Positions 14,985 to 22,829 of a DNA stretch of 22,829 bases are shown piece by piece. The translations under genes and the position numbers were made by a program. A model generated the notes under the pieces. That model ran no database searches, was not told the origin of the DNA, and was given only the letters and a program-made list of their open reading frames with translations. How positions within the stretch are numbered: position 1 is the first letter of the stretch; each line of letters opens with the position of its first letter. Location: contig NVSW01000050.1 in the NCBI GenBank assembly GCA_002401365.1, positions 1-22,829 on the forward strand. The letters run 5' to 3'. Origin of the DNA: Piscirickettsiaceae bacterium. Its GTDB lineage: Bacteria; Pseudomonadota; Gammaproteobacteria; Methylococcales; Cycloclasticaceae.

Positions 14985-16922
14985 ATGGTTCGACAATTTG
15001 ATAATGAATTGCGCAGTTATGATTTATGGAAGCAGCAGGCTGCTAGTTCAATTCATGCCTATCAGGAATGGTTGGATGACGCGGGTCTCAGTGATACAGA
15101 CATTGAGATGGAGTTGATTAAAAACTTACGCTTGTTGGACAAAAACAATATAACCATTGCGTTTGCGGCGGAGTTTTCACGCGGCAAGACTGAATTAATC
15201 AATGCACTTTTCTTCTCATCCACAGGCGTTAGGTTATTGCCATCTAGCCCCGGACGCACAACTATGTGCCCGACGGAACTATTCTATGATGCAAATGAAG
15301 CACCTTATTTACGCCTTTTAGACATAAAAACGAGGCTTAGTGATAAGCCCATTGAAAGTTTCAAGAAAGATCCAAAGAAATGGACGCATGTTGAATTGGA
15401 TTGCGATTCTCCAGAACAAATGCAAGAGGCTTTTCAGGCACTACTTAAAACGAAGTTGGTAGACGCTGATATAGCAGAAAAATTGGGCTTGCCGGGGAAA
15501 CCAGGCGAAACTGAAGTTGAAGTGCCGTGTTGGCGGCATGCGATGATTAGCTTTCCGCACCCGTTACTAGAACGTGGTTTGACAGTGCTGGATACACCCG
15601 GGCTTAACGCCTTAGGCTCCGAGCCAGAGCTGACGTTGAGCATGTTGCCAAGTGCGCAAGCGATGTTTTTTGTGTTGGCTGCAGATACAGGGGTCACGCA
15701 AAGTGATATGGACATGTGGAATCATCATATTCGCGCGTATAAAAGTAAGCACCCAAATGGTTTGGCAGTAGTTCTCAACAAAATTGACACCCTGCAAGAT
15801 GATTTGATGAGTGATGATGAAGTATCGGCCCTTATCCATAAGCAAACTAGAGAAACGGCTAAATTATTGGATCTTGATGAACAATCTATTTTTCCCTTGT
15901 CCGCTAAACAAGCGTTGGTGGGTAAGATTAAAAAAGATAAAAAAATGATAGAGGATAGCCGTTTAAGTTCACTTGAAAACTTTTTATCTGAGCGGGTCAT
16001 GAGCTCACAAAGAGATATCATGCAAAGTAGCGTGATTGATGGCACGTTGGATAGAATTGGCGGTTCTAGAAGCCTTATCGAGAACCGAATTCATAACGCC
16101 TCGACGCAATATGATGAGTTGGCATCAATTCATAATAAAAGCGAAGAAGTGACTGCAGAATTGATTTTTAAGTCGAGGTTAGAGCAAACAGCATACAATA
16201 AAAACCTCACTCATTTAAAAACAAGTCGTCATTTATTCAATACTCAAGTGGCAGAACTTTTACATCAGATTAACCCTGCTCGAGTAAAAAGTATTGTTGA
16301 AGAAGGTTCTGCAAAAATGATTTCCAGTTGGACCAGTGTTGGCATTCGTGATGGGATGAAAAGGACGTTCGATGGTTTGAATACACTGCTAAATGAAACG
16401 ATTACGCAAACCTACTCGAGTGTGAAGCTTTTAGACGCTATTTATAAAAGGTTTAAGGATGAGCATGCCTTTAAGTCGGAACAGGGAACAGTATTTAAAA
16501 TTGACAACTATCAGCAAGAACTGGAGCAGTTGTTGGAAGAAGGAATAGAATTTAGCCATAGTTCTATGGCAGCTTTAACAGAACAAAATACGTTGGCAAA
16601 AAGATTTGTTAATACGGTTGGTCGTAAAGCGACAACAATCTTTGAGGATGCATATCTAGACGTAAAGAAATGGCAAACGGCTGCTTTAGCTCCGCTTATT
16701 GCCGAAGTAAATGAACAAAAGGCTAGCATGGAAGGGCGGTTGGATAACCTAAGAAGCGTGGCTGAAGGCAAAGATGCTCTTGAAGATAAAATGAGTGAAG
16801 CTAAAGAGCTTGAGACGTTAGCAAAGGAGCAGCTAAAAGTGTTGCTCGATATCGTTGAGTCATTAGAAGTTCCTGCAGCTGACGAACTTGAAACGCCTGC
16901 TGCTAAAGAGGCGGCGTCCTAA
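14985..16922 (+). CDS. Dynamin-like GTPase
   Basis: This 645-residue protein has an N-terminal dynamin-type GTPase domain. The P-loop is AEFSRGKT at 62-69 (A replaces the usual first Gly of GxxxxGKT), followed by ELINALFF. A switch I threonine lies in GRTTMCPTE near 90-98, G3 DTPG at 203-206, and G4 NKID at 265-268; SAK near 305 may be G5. The C-terminal half is helical and charged, with likely coiled coils near 360-400 and 570-635, as in bacterial dynamin-like proteins that act on membranes. No membrane helix is obvious. The family is widespread in beta- and gammaproteobacteria and largely uncharacterised; roles in membrane remodelling or stress are inference. It lies between yggU and trmB without an evident functional partner. 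Confidence 0.85.
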   Translation: MVRQFDNELRSYDLWKQQAASSIHAYQEWLDDAGLSDTDIEMELIKNLRLLDKNNITIAFAAEFSRGKTELINALFFSSTGVRLLPSSPGRTTMCPTELFYDANEAPYLRLLDIKTRLSDKPIESFKKDPKKWTHVELDCDSPEQMQEAFQALLKTKLVDADIAEKLGLPGKPGETEVEVPCWRHAMISFPHPLLERGLTVLDTPGLNALGSEPELTLSMLPSAQAMFFVLAADTGVTQSDMDMWNHHIRAYKSKHPNGLAVVLNKIDTLQDDLMSDDEVSALIHKQTRETAKLLDLDEQSIFPLSAKQALVGKIKKDKKMIEDSRLSSLENFLSERVMSSQRDIMQSSVIDGTLDRIGGSRSLIENRIHNASTQYDELASIHNKSEEVTAELIFKSRLEQTAYNKNLTHLKTSRHLFNTQVAELLHQINPARVKSIVEEGSAKMISSWTSVGIRDGMKRTFDGLNTLLNETITQTYSSVKLLDAIYKRFKDEHAFKSEQGTVFKIDNYQQELEQLLEEGIEFSHSSMAALTEQNTLAKRFVNTVGRKATTIFEDAYLDVKKWQTAALAPLIAEVNEQKASMEGRLDNLRSVAEGKDALEDKMSEAKELETLAKEQLKVLLDIVESLEVPAADELETPAAKEAAS

Positions 16923-16954
16923 CTAGCGACTCTGGTTTAAAAGTACTTAAAGGG

Positions 16955-17647
16955 CTAAACTTGCTTGATGAACATAATGTCCCAAACACCGTGCCCTAAA
17001 CGTTGCCCACGTTTTTCAAACTTGGTAATAGGCCGGTGATCGGGGCGGTCAATATAGGCAATATCGGCGCTATTTTTAAACCCCATATGTTTGTTTAATG
17101 TCTCTAAAATATGTTCTGCGTAGTTTTCCCAATCGGTGGCTACGTGAAAAACCCCTGTAAGCTTTAATTTTTGAAGAATCAAATCTAGAAACGCGGCCTG
17201 TACGATACGCCGTTTATGGTGTCGTTTTTTATGCCAAGGATCAGGGAAAAAAAGTTGAATGCAGTCGAGACTTTGATCGGGTATAGCGTTATTTAAAACG
17301 TCGATAGCATCGGTATCAAAAATACGGATATTGTTGAGTTCTTTTTCTTGGATAACTCGTAGCAAATGCCCCACACCTGGTTGATGGACCTCAATGCCAA
17401 TGAAGTTTTTGTCGGCTGATACTTGCGCCATTTCGGCTAAACTATTGCCGTTGCCGAAGCCGATTTCTAGGGTGATGGGATGGTTGTTAGCAAAAATATC
17501 TAATGGTTTAATCATGACATGGCTATTTAGCCCATAGATTGGCCAGCCAGTTTTAATGGCAGACTCTTGCCCAGGCGTTAGCCGACCTTCACGTTTTACA
17601 AAGCTTTTTATACGACGAAGTGCCTTAGAGTTCGTGTCACTCATCAT
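16955..17647 (-). CDS. trmB: tRNA (guanine-N7-)-methyltransferase
   Basis: TrmB (230 residues) makes m7G46 in the variable loop of tRNAs with S-adenosylmethionine. The SAM site EIGFGNG is at 61-67, IGIEVHQPG at 83-91, the catalytic/tRNA region PDPWHKKRHHKRR at 135-147, and the C-terminal TKFEKRGQRLGHGVWD is typical. The start is 18 bases after the thiSG stop; ATG at 17647 or 17644 are both possible and neither has a good ribosome binding site. It ends 32 bases from the convergent dynamin-like gene. thiG-trmB adjacency is known from pseudomonads. Confidence 0.96.
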   Translation of the reverse strand: MMSDTNSKALRRIKSFVKREGRLTPGQESAIKTGWPIYGLNSHVMIKPLDIFANNHPITLEIGFGNGNSLAEMAQVSADKNFIGIEVHQPGVGHLLRVIQEKELNNIRIFDTDAIDVLNNAIPDQSLDCIQLFFPDPWHKKRHHKRRIVQAAFLDLILQKLKLTGVFHVATDWENYAEHILETLNKHMGFKNSADIAYIDRPDHRPITKFEKRGQRLGHGVWDIMFIKQV

Positions 17648-17665
17648 CTACTAAGTTGTAGGTGG

Positions 17666-18640
17666 TTAAATTAAGCCATCTAGCGGGGATGATGCAGATG
17701 CATACCGACGACGTGGCATGCGTCCTGCAAGTGCTGCTTCGCGCCCAGCCTGTACGGCTTTTTTCATTGCTGAGGCCATTAATACAGGATTTTTGGCATG
17801 GGCGATGGCGGTGTTCATTAGAATACCATCGCAGCCCAATTCCATGCCAATAGCGGCATCAGAAGCAGTTCCGACGCCAGCGTCAACGATGATGGGTACA
17901 TTAGCATTTTCAATAATGGTGAGAATATTGTAAGGGTTGCGAATACCTAAGCCAGAACCTATGGGGGCAGCTAAAGGCATAACTGCAACGCAGCCCATCT
18001 CCTCAAGCCGTTTGGCGATAATAGGGTCGTCGTTGGTGTAAACCATTACTTCAAAGCCTTCTTTAATCAGGGTTTCTGCAGCTTCCAAGGTGGCCGTTAT
18101 ATCCGGAAATAGCGTTTTTTTATCGCCTAATACTTCAAGTTTGACCAGCTTGTGCCCGCCCAGTATTTCGCGTGCTAAACGGCATGTGCGTAAAGCATCT
18201 TTAGCCGTATAGCAGCCAGCCGTATTTGGTAATATGGTGTATTTATCGGGCGATATAACGTCCAGCAAATTTGGCTCGCCGGGGTTTTGGCCAATATTAG
18301 TACGGCGAATAGCAACGGTGACAATCTCGGCACCACTCATTTCGATAGCTTGTTGCGCCTCATCGAGATCTTTGTATTTGCCGGTGCCGACTAACAGCCT
18401 AGACTGGTAACGCTTGCCGGCAATGATTAAGTCGTCGGGTTGCCCACCGCCTATCGCTTGCACTACTTCTACCGTATCGCCATCATTAAGGCAAATGATG
18501 CCAAATTGGTCGGCGGGCTTAATTTCTTCGTTTAACTCCACGGCAAGGCGCTTGCCCACTAAGCCCATTTTTTCAATTAGCTGTTGTATGGTGCAAGGCT
18601 TGTCACAGGAAAAATTCTCTCCATTTAGGTAAATATCCAT
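17666..18640 (-). CDS. thiSG: Fused sulfur carrier ThiS and thiazole synthase ThiG
   Basis: This 324-residue protein joins two thiamine-pathway parts. Residues 1-66 are a ThiS ubiquitin-fold (MDIYLNGENFSCDKPCTIQQ at the start, RLAVELNEEI in the middle, VEVVQAIGGG at the end). From about residue 70 it is ThiG, which builds the thiazole phosphate from deoxyxylulose phosphate, dehydroglycine and ThiS-thiocarboxylate. The ThiG Schiff-base lysine is K167 in KLEVLGDKKTL; MPLAAPIGSGLGI and VDAGVGTASDAA are intact. The joint is continuous, with no stop and no ATG or GTG near it, so it looks like a real fusion. In stand-alone ThiS the terminal Gly-Gly must be free to be activated by ThiF, so processing or another solution would be needed. 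It lies 12 bases after aroG. Confidence 0.93.
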   Translation of the reverse strand: MDIYLNGENFSCDKPCTIQQLIEKMGLVGKRLAVELNEEIKPADQFGIICLNDGDTVEVVQAIGGGQPDDLIIAGKRYQSRLLVGTGKYKDLDEAQQAIEMSGAEIVTVAIRRTNIGQNPGEPNLLDVISPDKYTILPNTAGCYTAKDALRTCRLAREILGGHKLVKLEVLGDKKTLFPDITATLEAAETLIKEGFEVMVYTNDDPIIAKRLEEMGCVAVMPLAAPIGSGLGIRNPYNILTIIENANVPIIVDAGVGTASDAAIGMELGCDGILMNTAIAHAKNPVLMASAMKKAVQAGREAALAGRMPRRRYASASSPLDGLI

Positions 18641-18652
18641 CAGTATTCTCTG

Positions 18653-19732
18653 TTAGGCGTTAGAGGCATCAAGCTTCTCTTTGCGTCGGGTACGTACCGC
18701 CGTCGCTAATTCTTCAAGCAACTCAACGCTGCTGTTCCAGTCAATGCAAGCATCGGTAATGCTCTGTCCATAAACTAGCTCTTGGCCGTCCACTTGATCT
18801 TGGCGCCCTGCAACCAAATGGCTTTCAATCATAACGCCGCTGATGCGCATATCACCATTGGCTATTTGTCCAGCAACGTCTTTACCAACGATCATTTGGC
18901 GCTCATGTTGTTTACTACTATTAGCGTGGCTTAGATCAATCATCATATGTAGATTCACGCCTGCTTTACCGAGCTCACTGGCAGCATTGTTGACACTTTC
19001 TGCGTCATAATTAGGCTGTTTGCCGCCGCGTAAAATGAGGTGGCAATCTTCGTTACCGGCGGTTTGAAAAATAGCCGAGTGCCCCTGCTTAGTAACGGAT
19101 AAAAAGTGATGCGGTCGGATTGCAGCGCCAATAGCATCGATGGCGACCTTAATCGTACCATCGGTACCATTTTTGAAACCGACTGGGCATGATAAGCCCG
19201 ATGCAAGCTCTCGGTGAGTTTGGCTTTCAGTTGTTCGTGCGCCGATTGCTCCCCAGGCGATTAAATCGGATACATACTGGGGCGTAATGAGGTCAAGGTA
19301 CTCGGTTGCAGCAGACACCCCCATAGAGTTGAGGTCTAATAGTAACGAGCGCGCGACGTGCAAACCCTTGTTGATGTCAAAGCTATCGTCCAGGTCGGGG
19401 TCATTGATGAGCCCTTTCCAGCCAACAGTGGTTCTTGGCTTTTCAAAATAAACCCGCATAACGATAATCAGGTCGTCAGATAAAGAATCAATGTACGGCT
19501 TCAGTCGAGATGCGTATTCTAAGGCCGCCTTAGGGTCGTGAATAGAACAGGGGCCAATGACGACTAATAAGCGATCATTGTTGCCGTGGAGTACATTATG
19601 TATAGCATCTCGTGCAGACAAGGTTGTTTGTGCGGCGCTGTCAGTGATAGGCAGTTCGGTGTGCAACTTTTCAGGAGAAATAACTTCCTGCATGTTAATG
19701 ATTCGTGTATCGTCAGTTTTGAATGTGTTCAT
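18653..19732 (-). CDS. aroG: 3-deoxy-7-phosphoheptulonate (DAHP) synthase, AroG-like
   Basis: This 359-residue class I enzyme condenses phosphoenolpyruvate and erythrose 4-phosphate to DAHP, the first step of the shikimate pathway. Visible are GPCS with metal-binding C62, KPRTTVGWKG at 98-107, GARTTESQ at 164-171, PVGFKNGTDG at 183-192, LRGGKQPNY near 234-242 and DLSHANSSKQ at 266-275. FLSVTK.GHSAI and SHANSSKQ resemble E. coli AroG more than AroF or AroH, so phenylalanine control is likely but not proven. The ATG at 19732 is preferred to the TTG at 19738. It is first in aroG-thiSG-trmB and divergent from the HDOD gene across 138 bases. Confidence 0.95.
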   Translation of the reverse strand: MNTFKTDDTRIINMQEVISPEKLHTELPITDSAAQTTLSARDAIHNVLHGNNDRLLVVIGPCSIHDPKAALEYASRLKPYIDSLSDDLIIVMRVYFEKPRTTVGWKGLINDPDLDDSFDINKGLHVARSLLLDLNSMGVSAATEYLDLITPQYVSDLIAWGAIGARTTESQTHRELASGLSCPVGFKNGTDGTIKVAIDAIGAAIRPHHFLSVTKQGHSAIFQTAGNEDCHLILRGGKQPNYDAESVNNAASELGKAGVNLHMMIDLSHANSSKQHERQMIVGKDVAGQIANGDMRISGVMIESHLVAGRQDQVDGQELVYGQSITDACIDWNSSVELLEELATAVRTRRKEKLDASNA

Positions 19733-19854
19733 GGGCAATCTTTATTCTTAAATGATTTCTAAAAAGGCTAAGATGATACTCCTAATAGGCTGATTTTGCT
19801 TGTACTTTCTAGATGGTTAAGTTCCATGAAATATTCAAGGCATGGTTGATAAAA

Positions 19855-19860
19855 AAGGAG
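19855..19860 (+). promoter_or_regulatory. Strong ribosome binding site before a GTG start
   Basis: AAGGAG lies ten bases before the GTG at 19871. No in-frame ATG is close, so it supports GTG as the start of the HDOD gene. Confidence 0.6.
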
Positions 19861-19870
19861 TGAGGTAGGG

Positions 19871-20704
19871 GTGGAAGAAAGATTTGAAGTAATATATCAA
19901 CAAGTTTTGACCAATAAGGCGCTTTTGCCGGCAGCCCCTAGTGTGGGCATGCAAATTTTAAAGGCACTAAATAACCCGAATTGTAATGTAAAATTATTTT
20001 CTAAAATTATAGGAAATGACGTAGGGCTGACCGCTTTCATACTCAAAACGGCACGAAGCCTGCGGTTTTTAACTCGCACGCCTCCGAAAGACCTAGAGAG
20101 TGCAATAGTACGGATGGGAATGAAAGAAACGTACTATCTATCGTTAGCGTTCTTATCCCGCTCTGTCGTTAGCTCAACAAACTTAAAAATACGAGAGCTT
20201 TTAAAGGAAACACAGCAGTTTTCCACAAAATTAGCGGTCATCTCATGTTTTTTAGCAGAAAAAACCCGCAGGTTGCCTGCTAATCAAGCCATGTTAGGGG
20301 GGCTTTTCCAGGATATTGGTGTGCCGGCTATTTTGGTTACCTTAGAAAAACACCTCGATGTTTTAGGCGATCCGCAACAAAGAATAGCGTGTATTGATTA
20401 TTTGGCCCCTAAAGTAGGCGAGCATATTCTTAGGCAATGGGGTTTGGATGAGCTGTTAGATGTGCCACGAAATAGAAAAAACTGGGCACTAGATGAAGAG
20501 CAAGCGGGCTTGCCGGAACTTATTTTAGTTGCACGCATACACGCGATGATTGGAACGAAAGAATTTAAGGCTTGCCCGCCGTTATTTAAGATGCCTGCAT
20601 TTCATAAGTTTAATTTAGGCGAGCTGGGGCCAGATAACACACTAGAGCTGCTTAAAGAGTCCAAAGAAGAGCTGGATGACATTCAAAGGCTGCTAACGCC
20701 ATAA
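19871..20704 (+). CDS. HDOD domain protein
   Basis: This 277-residue protein is a stand-alone HDOD domain, covering roughly residues 15-215. LPAAPSVGMQILKALNNPN, IIGNDVGLTAFILKTARS, PPKDLESAIVRMGMKE and MLGGLFQDIGVPAILV follow the family pattern. HDOD is related to HD phosphohydrolases but lacks the metal-binding residues; here the HD site reads QD in LFQDIG, so no catalysis is expected. Such proteins act in signalling and regulation, often in motility, cyclic-di-GMP and biofilm control, but this one has no attached GGDEF, EAL or receiver domain. It starts at GTG. The next gene is 82 bases away with its own ribosome binding site. Confidence 0.88.
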   Translation: MEERFEVIYQQVLTNKALLPAAPSVGMQILKALNNPNCNVKLFSKIIGNDVGLTAFILKTARSLRFLTRTPPKDLESAIVRMGMKETYYLSLAFLSRSVVSSTNLKIRELLKETQQFSTKLAVISCFLAEKTRRLPANQAMLGGLFQDIGVPAILVTLEKHLDVLGDPQQRIACIDYLAPKVGEHILRQWGLDELLDVPRNRKNWALDEEQAGLPELILVARIHAMIGTKEFKACPPLFKMPAFHKFNLGELGPDNTLELLKESKEELDDIQRLLTP

Positions 20705-20786
20705 ATGGGGCTTCATAATCTGTTAAGCAAAGTATTTGTATGATTGGATGGCGTCAAAGTTTAATGCTAATTAGGGAGATATAGCG

Positions 20787-22688
20787 ATGGGTAAGTTACT
20801 AAAATTTTTGGGTGGTCTGGTTTTTCTTATTATTGCCGTGGGCGTCATTGCCCCGCTGGTAATAGATCCGAATGACTATCGTGAACAAATTCAAACTATT
20901 GTAAAAGAGAAAACTGGGCGGGATTTGGCGATAAACGGAGACTTAAGCTTTTCAGTTTTTCCTTGGCTAGGCATAGGCATTAATCAAGTAAGTTTGAGTA
21001 ATGCGAAAGGTTTTAAGGCTAAAAACTTTGCTGTTATTGAAGAAGCGAACGTGAAAGTTAAGTTGCTACCACTGTTGAGTAAAAAAGTAGAAATTAGCAC
21101 CATTGTATTGAAGGGAATGGAGTTGAACTTAGCCAAAAACAAGGCAGGTAAAACGAACTGGGAAGACATGCTTCAAGCCGACGCTGGAGCTGACTCCGCG
21201 GATGCTAATGCAGCAGATGAAAGCACATCTGGTGCAGGGCTTGGAGCACTGGCGATTGGTGGTATAAAAATTGAAGGAGCAAACGTTAATTGGGATGATG
21301 CGGGAAAAAATGAGCATTACAGTATCATCGACTTGGACCTGACAACGGAAGCGCTGTCATTAAATAATCCAACGGCTATCGTTCTTGCCTTTACCGTAGA
21401 TAGCAGCAAGCCTAAAGCGACGGTGCGCTTAAAACTTCAGGGAGATTTGCTGATTAATACAGCCTTGAATAAGTTTGATTTTCAGAACATGACCTTAGCA
21501 ATTGATGCAGCAGGTGAGCCAGTTCCTGGTGGCGCAATGAGGGTTGATATTGCAAGTCACTTAGTCGCGGATTTAGCCGGTAGTGGTAGCTTAATACTCG
21601 ATCCTTTAACGATTAAATTTGATGACTCAACGCTATCTGGCAATGCCTTAGTGAAAAACTTTGACAAGCCAGCGGTCAAATTTGACCTAACCATTGACAG
21701 CATAAATGTTGATCGTTATTTGCCGCAATCATCAGCGGATACTCAATCAGCAAGTGCTAAAAGTGGCGGCGCTTCAATTCCACCTCCTGCGGCTACGGCA
21801 ATGATCCCTGTGCAAACCATTCGAGATTTAAATATAGATGGTATTTTTAAAATTAATTCGCTTGTTATAAATGGTTTGAAGGCAGAGCAGGCCAGCGTAA
21901 AAATACTGGCAAAAAATGGCGTGTTAAAAACCGAGCAAGGAGTTAAGAAATTTTATAATGGTAGTTATGCGGGTAAAACAACGGTAGACGCACGTCAAAA
22001 TATACCTAAAATTATTGTTAAGGAACAAGCAACGGGGATTAACATCGAGCCGTTACTGGTTGATTTACTAGGTGAATCATCCCTTTCAGGAGTTGCAAAT
22101 ATTAAGGTTGATTTAACCATGCGTGGTAATAGCATAGCCGCCTTTAAACGTAGGTTAAACGGTACGGCCAACTTTAGTTTTCTAGACGGTGCTGTTACTG
22201 GCATTGATGTGGGTGCGTTAATGAAGCAAGCACAGGCAGTTTTAAAAGGGGATTTGTCGGCAGCATTCGTGAAGGGTGGGGATAATAAAACCACATTTGC
22301 GAAAATGTCTGGTAGCGCGCAAATAACGAATGGCTTGTTAAACAATAATGACCTATTGGTTGTCTCACCGTTAATAAATATTAAGGGTGCGGGTACGGCA
22401 AACCTTGTGACGGAGAAACTAGATTATCAACTTGGCCTACAACGTACAAAAGCTACGACAGATAGAGAGAAGGCAGACACTAAGGATTTAAAAAATGTGC
22501 TTATTCCAGTGAATATTAGTGGCACATTTGCTGCGCCAAAGGTTCGGTTAGACGTTAAAGCGATAGTGCTAGCCACCCAGAAAGAAAAAATAGAAGAGAA
22601 AACACAAGAATTGAGAGAAAAACTCAACGAAAAGATAGATAAAAAACTGAAAGGTAAAGTAGGTGACTTATTAAAAGGCCTGTTCTAG
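20787..22688 (+). CDS. asmA: AsmA family envelope protein
   Basis: This 633-residue protein has one N-terminal membrane anchor (residues about 4-26, GLVFLIIAVGVIAPLVI) followed by the AsmA N-terminal domain: DPNDYREQIQTIVKEKTGRD, LSFSVFPWLGIGI, and LPLLSKKVEISTIVLKGMEL. The rest is a long periplasmic beta-rich part of the bridge-like lipid transfer type, with the AsmA C-terminal region GTANFSFLDGAVTGIDVGAL near 463-482. The end is a lysine/glutamate-rich helix. AsmA proteins span the periplasm and affect outer-membrane lipid homeostasis. GGGAG lies eight bases before the ATG. It directly precedes mutY, an order also known in Pseudomonas. Confidence 0.92.
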   Translation: MGKLLKFLGGLVFLIIAVGVIAPLVIDPNDYREQIQTIVKEKTGRDLAINGDLSFSVFPWLGIGINQVSLSNAKGFKAKNFAVIEEANVKVKLLPLLSKKVEISTIVLKGMELNLAKNKAGKTNWEDMLQADAGADSADANAADESTSGAGLGALAIGGIKIEGANVNWDDAGKNEHYSIIDLDLTTEALSLNNPTAIVLAFTVDSSKPKATVRLKLQGDLLINTALNKFDFQNMTLAIDAAGEPVPGGAMRVDIASHLVADLAGSGSLILDPLTIKFDDSTLSGNALVKNFDKPAVKFDLTIDSINVDRYLPQSSADTQSASAKSGGASIPPPAATAMIPVQTIRDLNIDGIFKINSLVINGLKAEQASVKILAKNGVLKTEQGVKKFYNGSYAGKTTVDARQNIPKIIVKEQATGINIEPLLVDLLGESSLSGVANIKVDLTMRGNSIAAFKRRLNGTANFSFLDGAVTGIDVGALMKQAQAVLKGDLSAAFVKGGDNKTTFAKMSGSAQITNGLLNNNDLLVVSPLINIKGAGTANLVTEKLDYQLGLQRTKATTDREKADTKDLKNVLIPVNISGTFAAPKVRLDVKAIVLATQKEKIEEKTQELREKLNEKIDKKLKGKVGDLLKGLF

Positions 22689-22708
22689 CGGACGGACTGG
22701 ATGTTCCT

Positions 22709-22742
22709 ACACCTGAGCCTGAGCAATTTCAGGCTCAGGTGT
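22709..22742 (+). promoter_or_regulatory. Perfect 14-bp inverted repeat over the mutY start
   Basis: ACACCTGAGCCTGA (22709-22722) and TCAGGCTCAGGTGT (22729-22742) are exact reverse complements around a six-base loop GCAATT. It follows the asmA stop by 20 bases, but no T-run follows on either strand, so it is not a standard intrinsic terminator. The only in-frame ATG/GTG/TTG at the start of mutY, a GTG at 22739, lies in the right arm. Confidence 0.85.
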
Positions 22743-22829
22743 TAACGTGGTTTGATCAATGTGGCAGAAAACATTTGCCTTGGCAACAAGCTCCAACACC
22801 GTATCGGGTTTGGTTATCGGAAATCATGT
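22739..22829 (+). CDS. mutY: A/G-specific adenine glycosylase, N-terminal part (cut by window end)
   Basis: The frame reads VLTWFDQCGRKHLPWQ, then QAPTPYRVWLSEIM, which is the MutY N-terminus (E. coli VLDWYDKYGRKTLPWQ). MutY removes adenine paired with 8-oxoguanine in base excision repair. The start is uncertain: the frame is open back to 22667, and the residues just before (EQFQAQ) also resemble the E. coli QFSAQ, yet it holds no ATG there. Choices are GTG at 22739 (used here, with AGG five bases upstream), or a rare start such as CTG at 22697. An out-of-frame ATG at 22701 gives only a 14-codon frame. The helix-hairpin-helix and iron-sulfur parts lie outside the window. Confidence 0.85.
   Translation, partial: MLTWFDQCGRKHLPWQQAPTPYRVWLSEIM

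Noticed and set aside
16923..16954. AT-rich inverted repeat TTTAA/TTAAA between the dynamin-like gene and trmB as a bidirectional terminator
   Set aside because: Only five A-T pairs and no GC-rich stem; too weak to call.
19733..19870. TATCAT as a -10 box for aroG on the minus strand and a TyrR-type operator
   Set aside because: The -10 match is fair but there is no -35 partner, and no TGTAAA-N6-TTTACA operator is present.

Overview
The window reads as a chromosomal, housekeeping-rich segment of a free-living or facultative gammaproteobacterium. By eye GC is in the low-to-mid 40s percent (not computed). The evidence is the set of conserved gene neighbourhoods. gltB-gltD-hemE is a pseudomonad-type order. 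pilT-pilU diverge from yggS-proC-yggT-yggU, as in Pseudomonas; E. coli has the related yggR/yggS-yggT-yggU. The aroG-thiSG-trmB strand and the asmA-mutY pair are also gammaproteobacterial. A marine Thiotrichales- or Methylophaga/Cycloclasticus-like source would fit, but the genus cannot be fixed from this sequence.

Layout. (1) 1-3242, + strand: the 3' end of gltB, then gltD and hemE (glutamate synthase and haem synthesis). (2) 3306-12332, - strand: a nine-gene type IV pilus block read pilT, pilU, fimU-like, pilV, pilW, pilX, pilY1, pilY2-like, pilE. It carries the retraction ATPases, five minor pilins/pseudopilins, the tip adhesin PilY1 and a small secreted PilY2-like protein. Spacing is tight, with several stop/start overlaps, so it can be one or two transcripts. 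(3) 12454-14912, + strand: yggS, proC, yggT and yggU, where yggU is broken in frame at an A7 run. (4) 14985-16922, + strand: a dynamin-like GTPase behind a possible promoter. (5) 16955-19732, - strand: aroG, a fused thiS-thiG gene and trmB. (6) 19871-22829, + strand: an HDOD-domain protein, an AsmA-family envelope protein and the 5' part of mutY, cut by the window end.

How the genes work together. The pilus block supplies the priming/tip complex (FimU, PilV, PilW, PilX, PilE, PilY1) and both retraction motors. The major pilin and the assembly ATPase/secretin genes are not here. The other genes serve nitrogen assimilation, tetrapyrrole, proline, aromatic amino acid and thiamine synthesis, PLP homeostasis, tRNA modification, DNA repair and the envelope.

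The points most worth a second look are: the yggU reading frame, which a -1 shift at an A-AAA-AAA heptamer would restore to a normal 99-residue protein; the ThiS-ThiG fusion, which buries the ThiS C-terminal glycines that normally must be free; and a perfect 14-bp hairpin at the start of mutY, where no ATG lies in the right frame. There is no gene-free stretch longer than 300 bases. I see no tRNA, rRNA, CRISPR array, insertion sequence or prophage gene.
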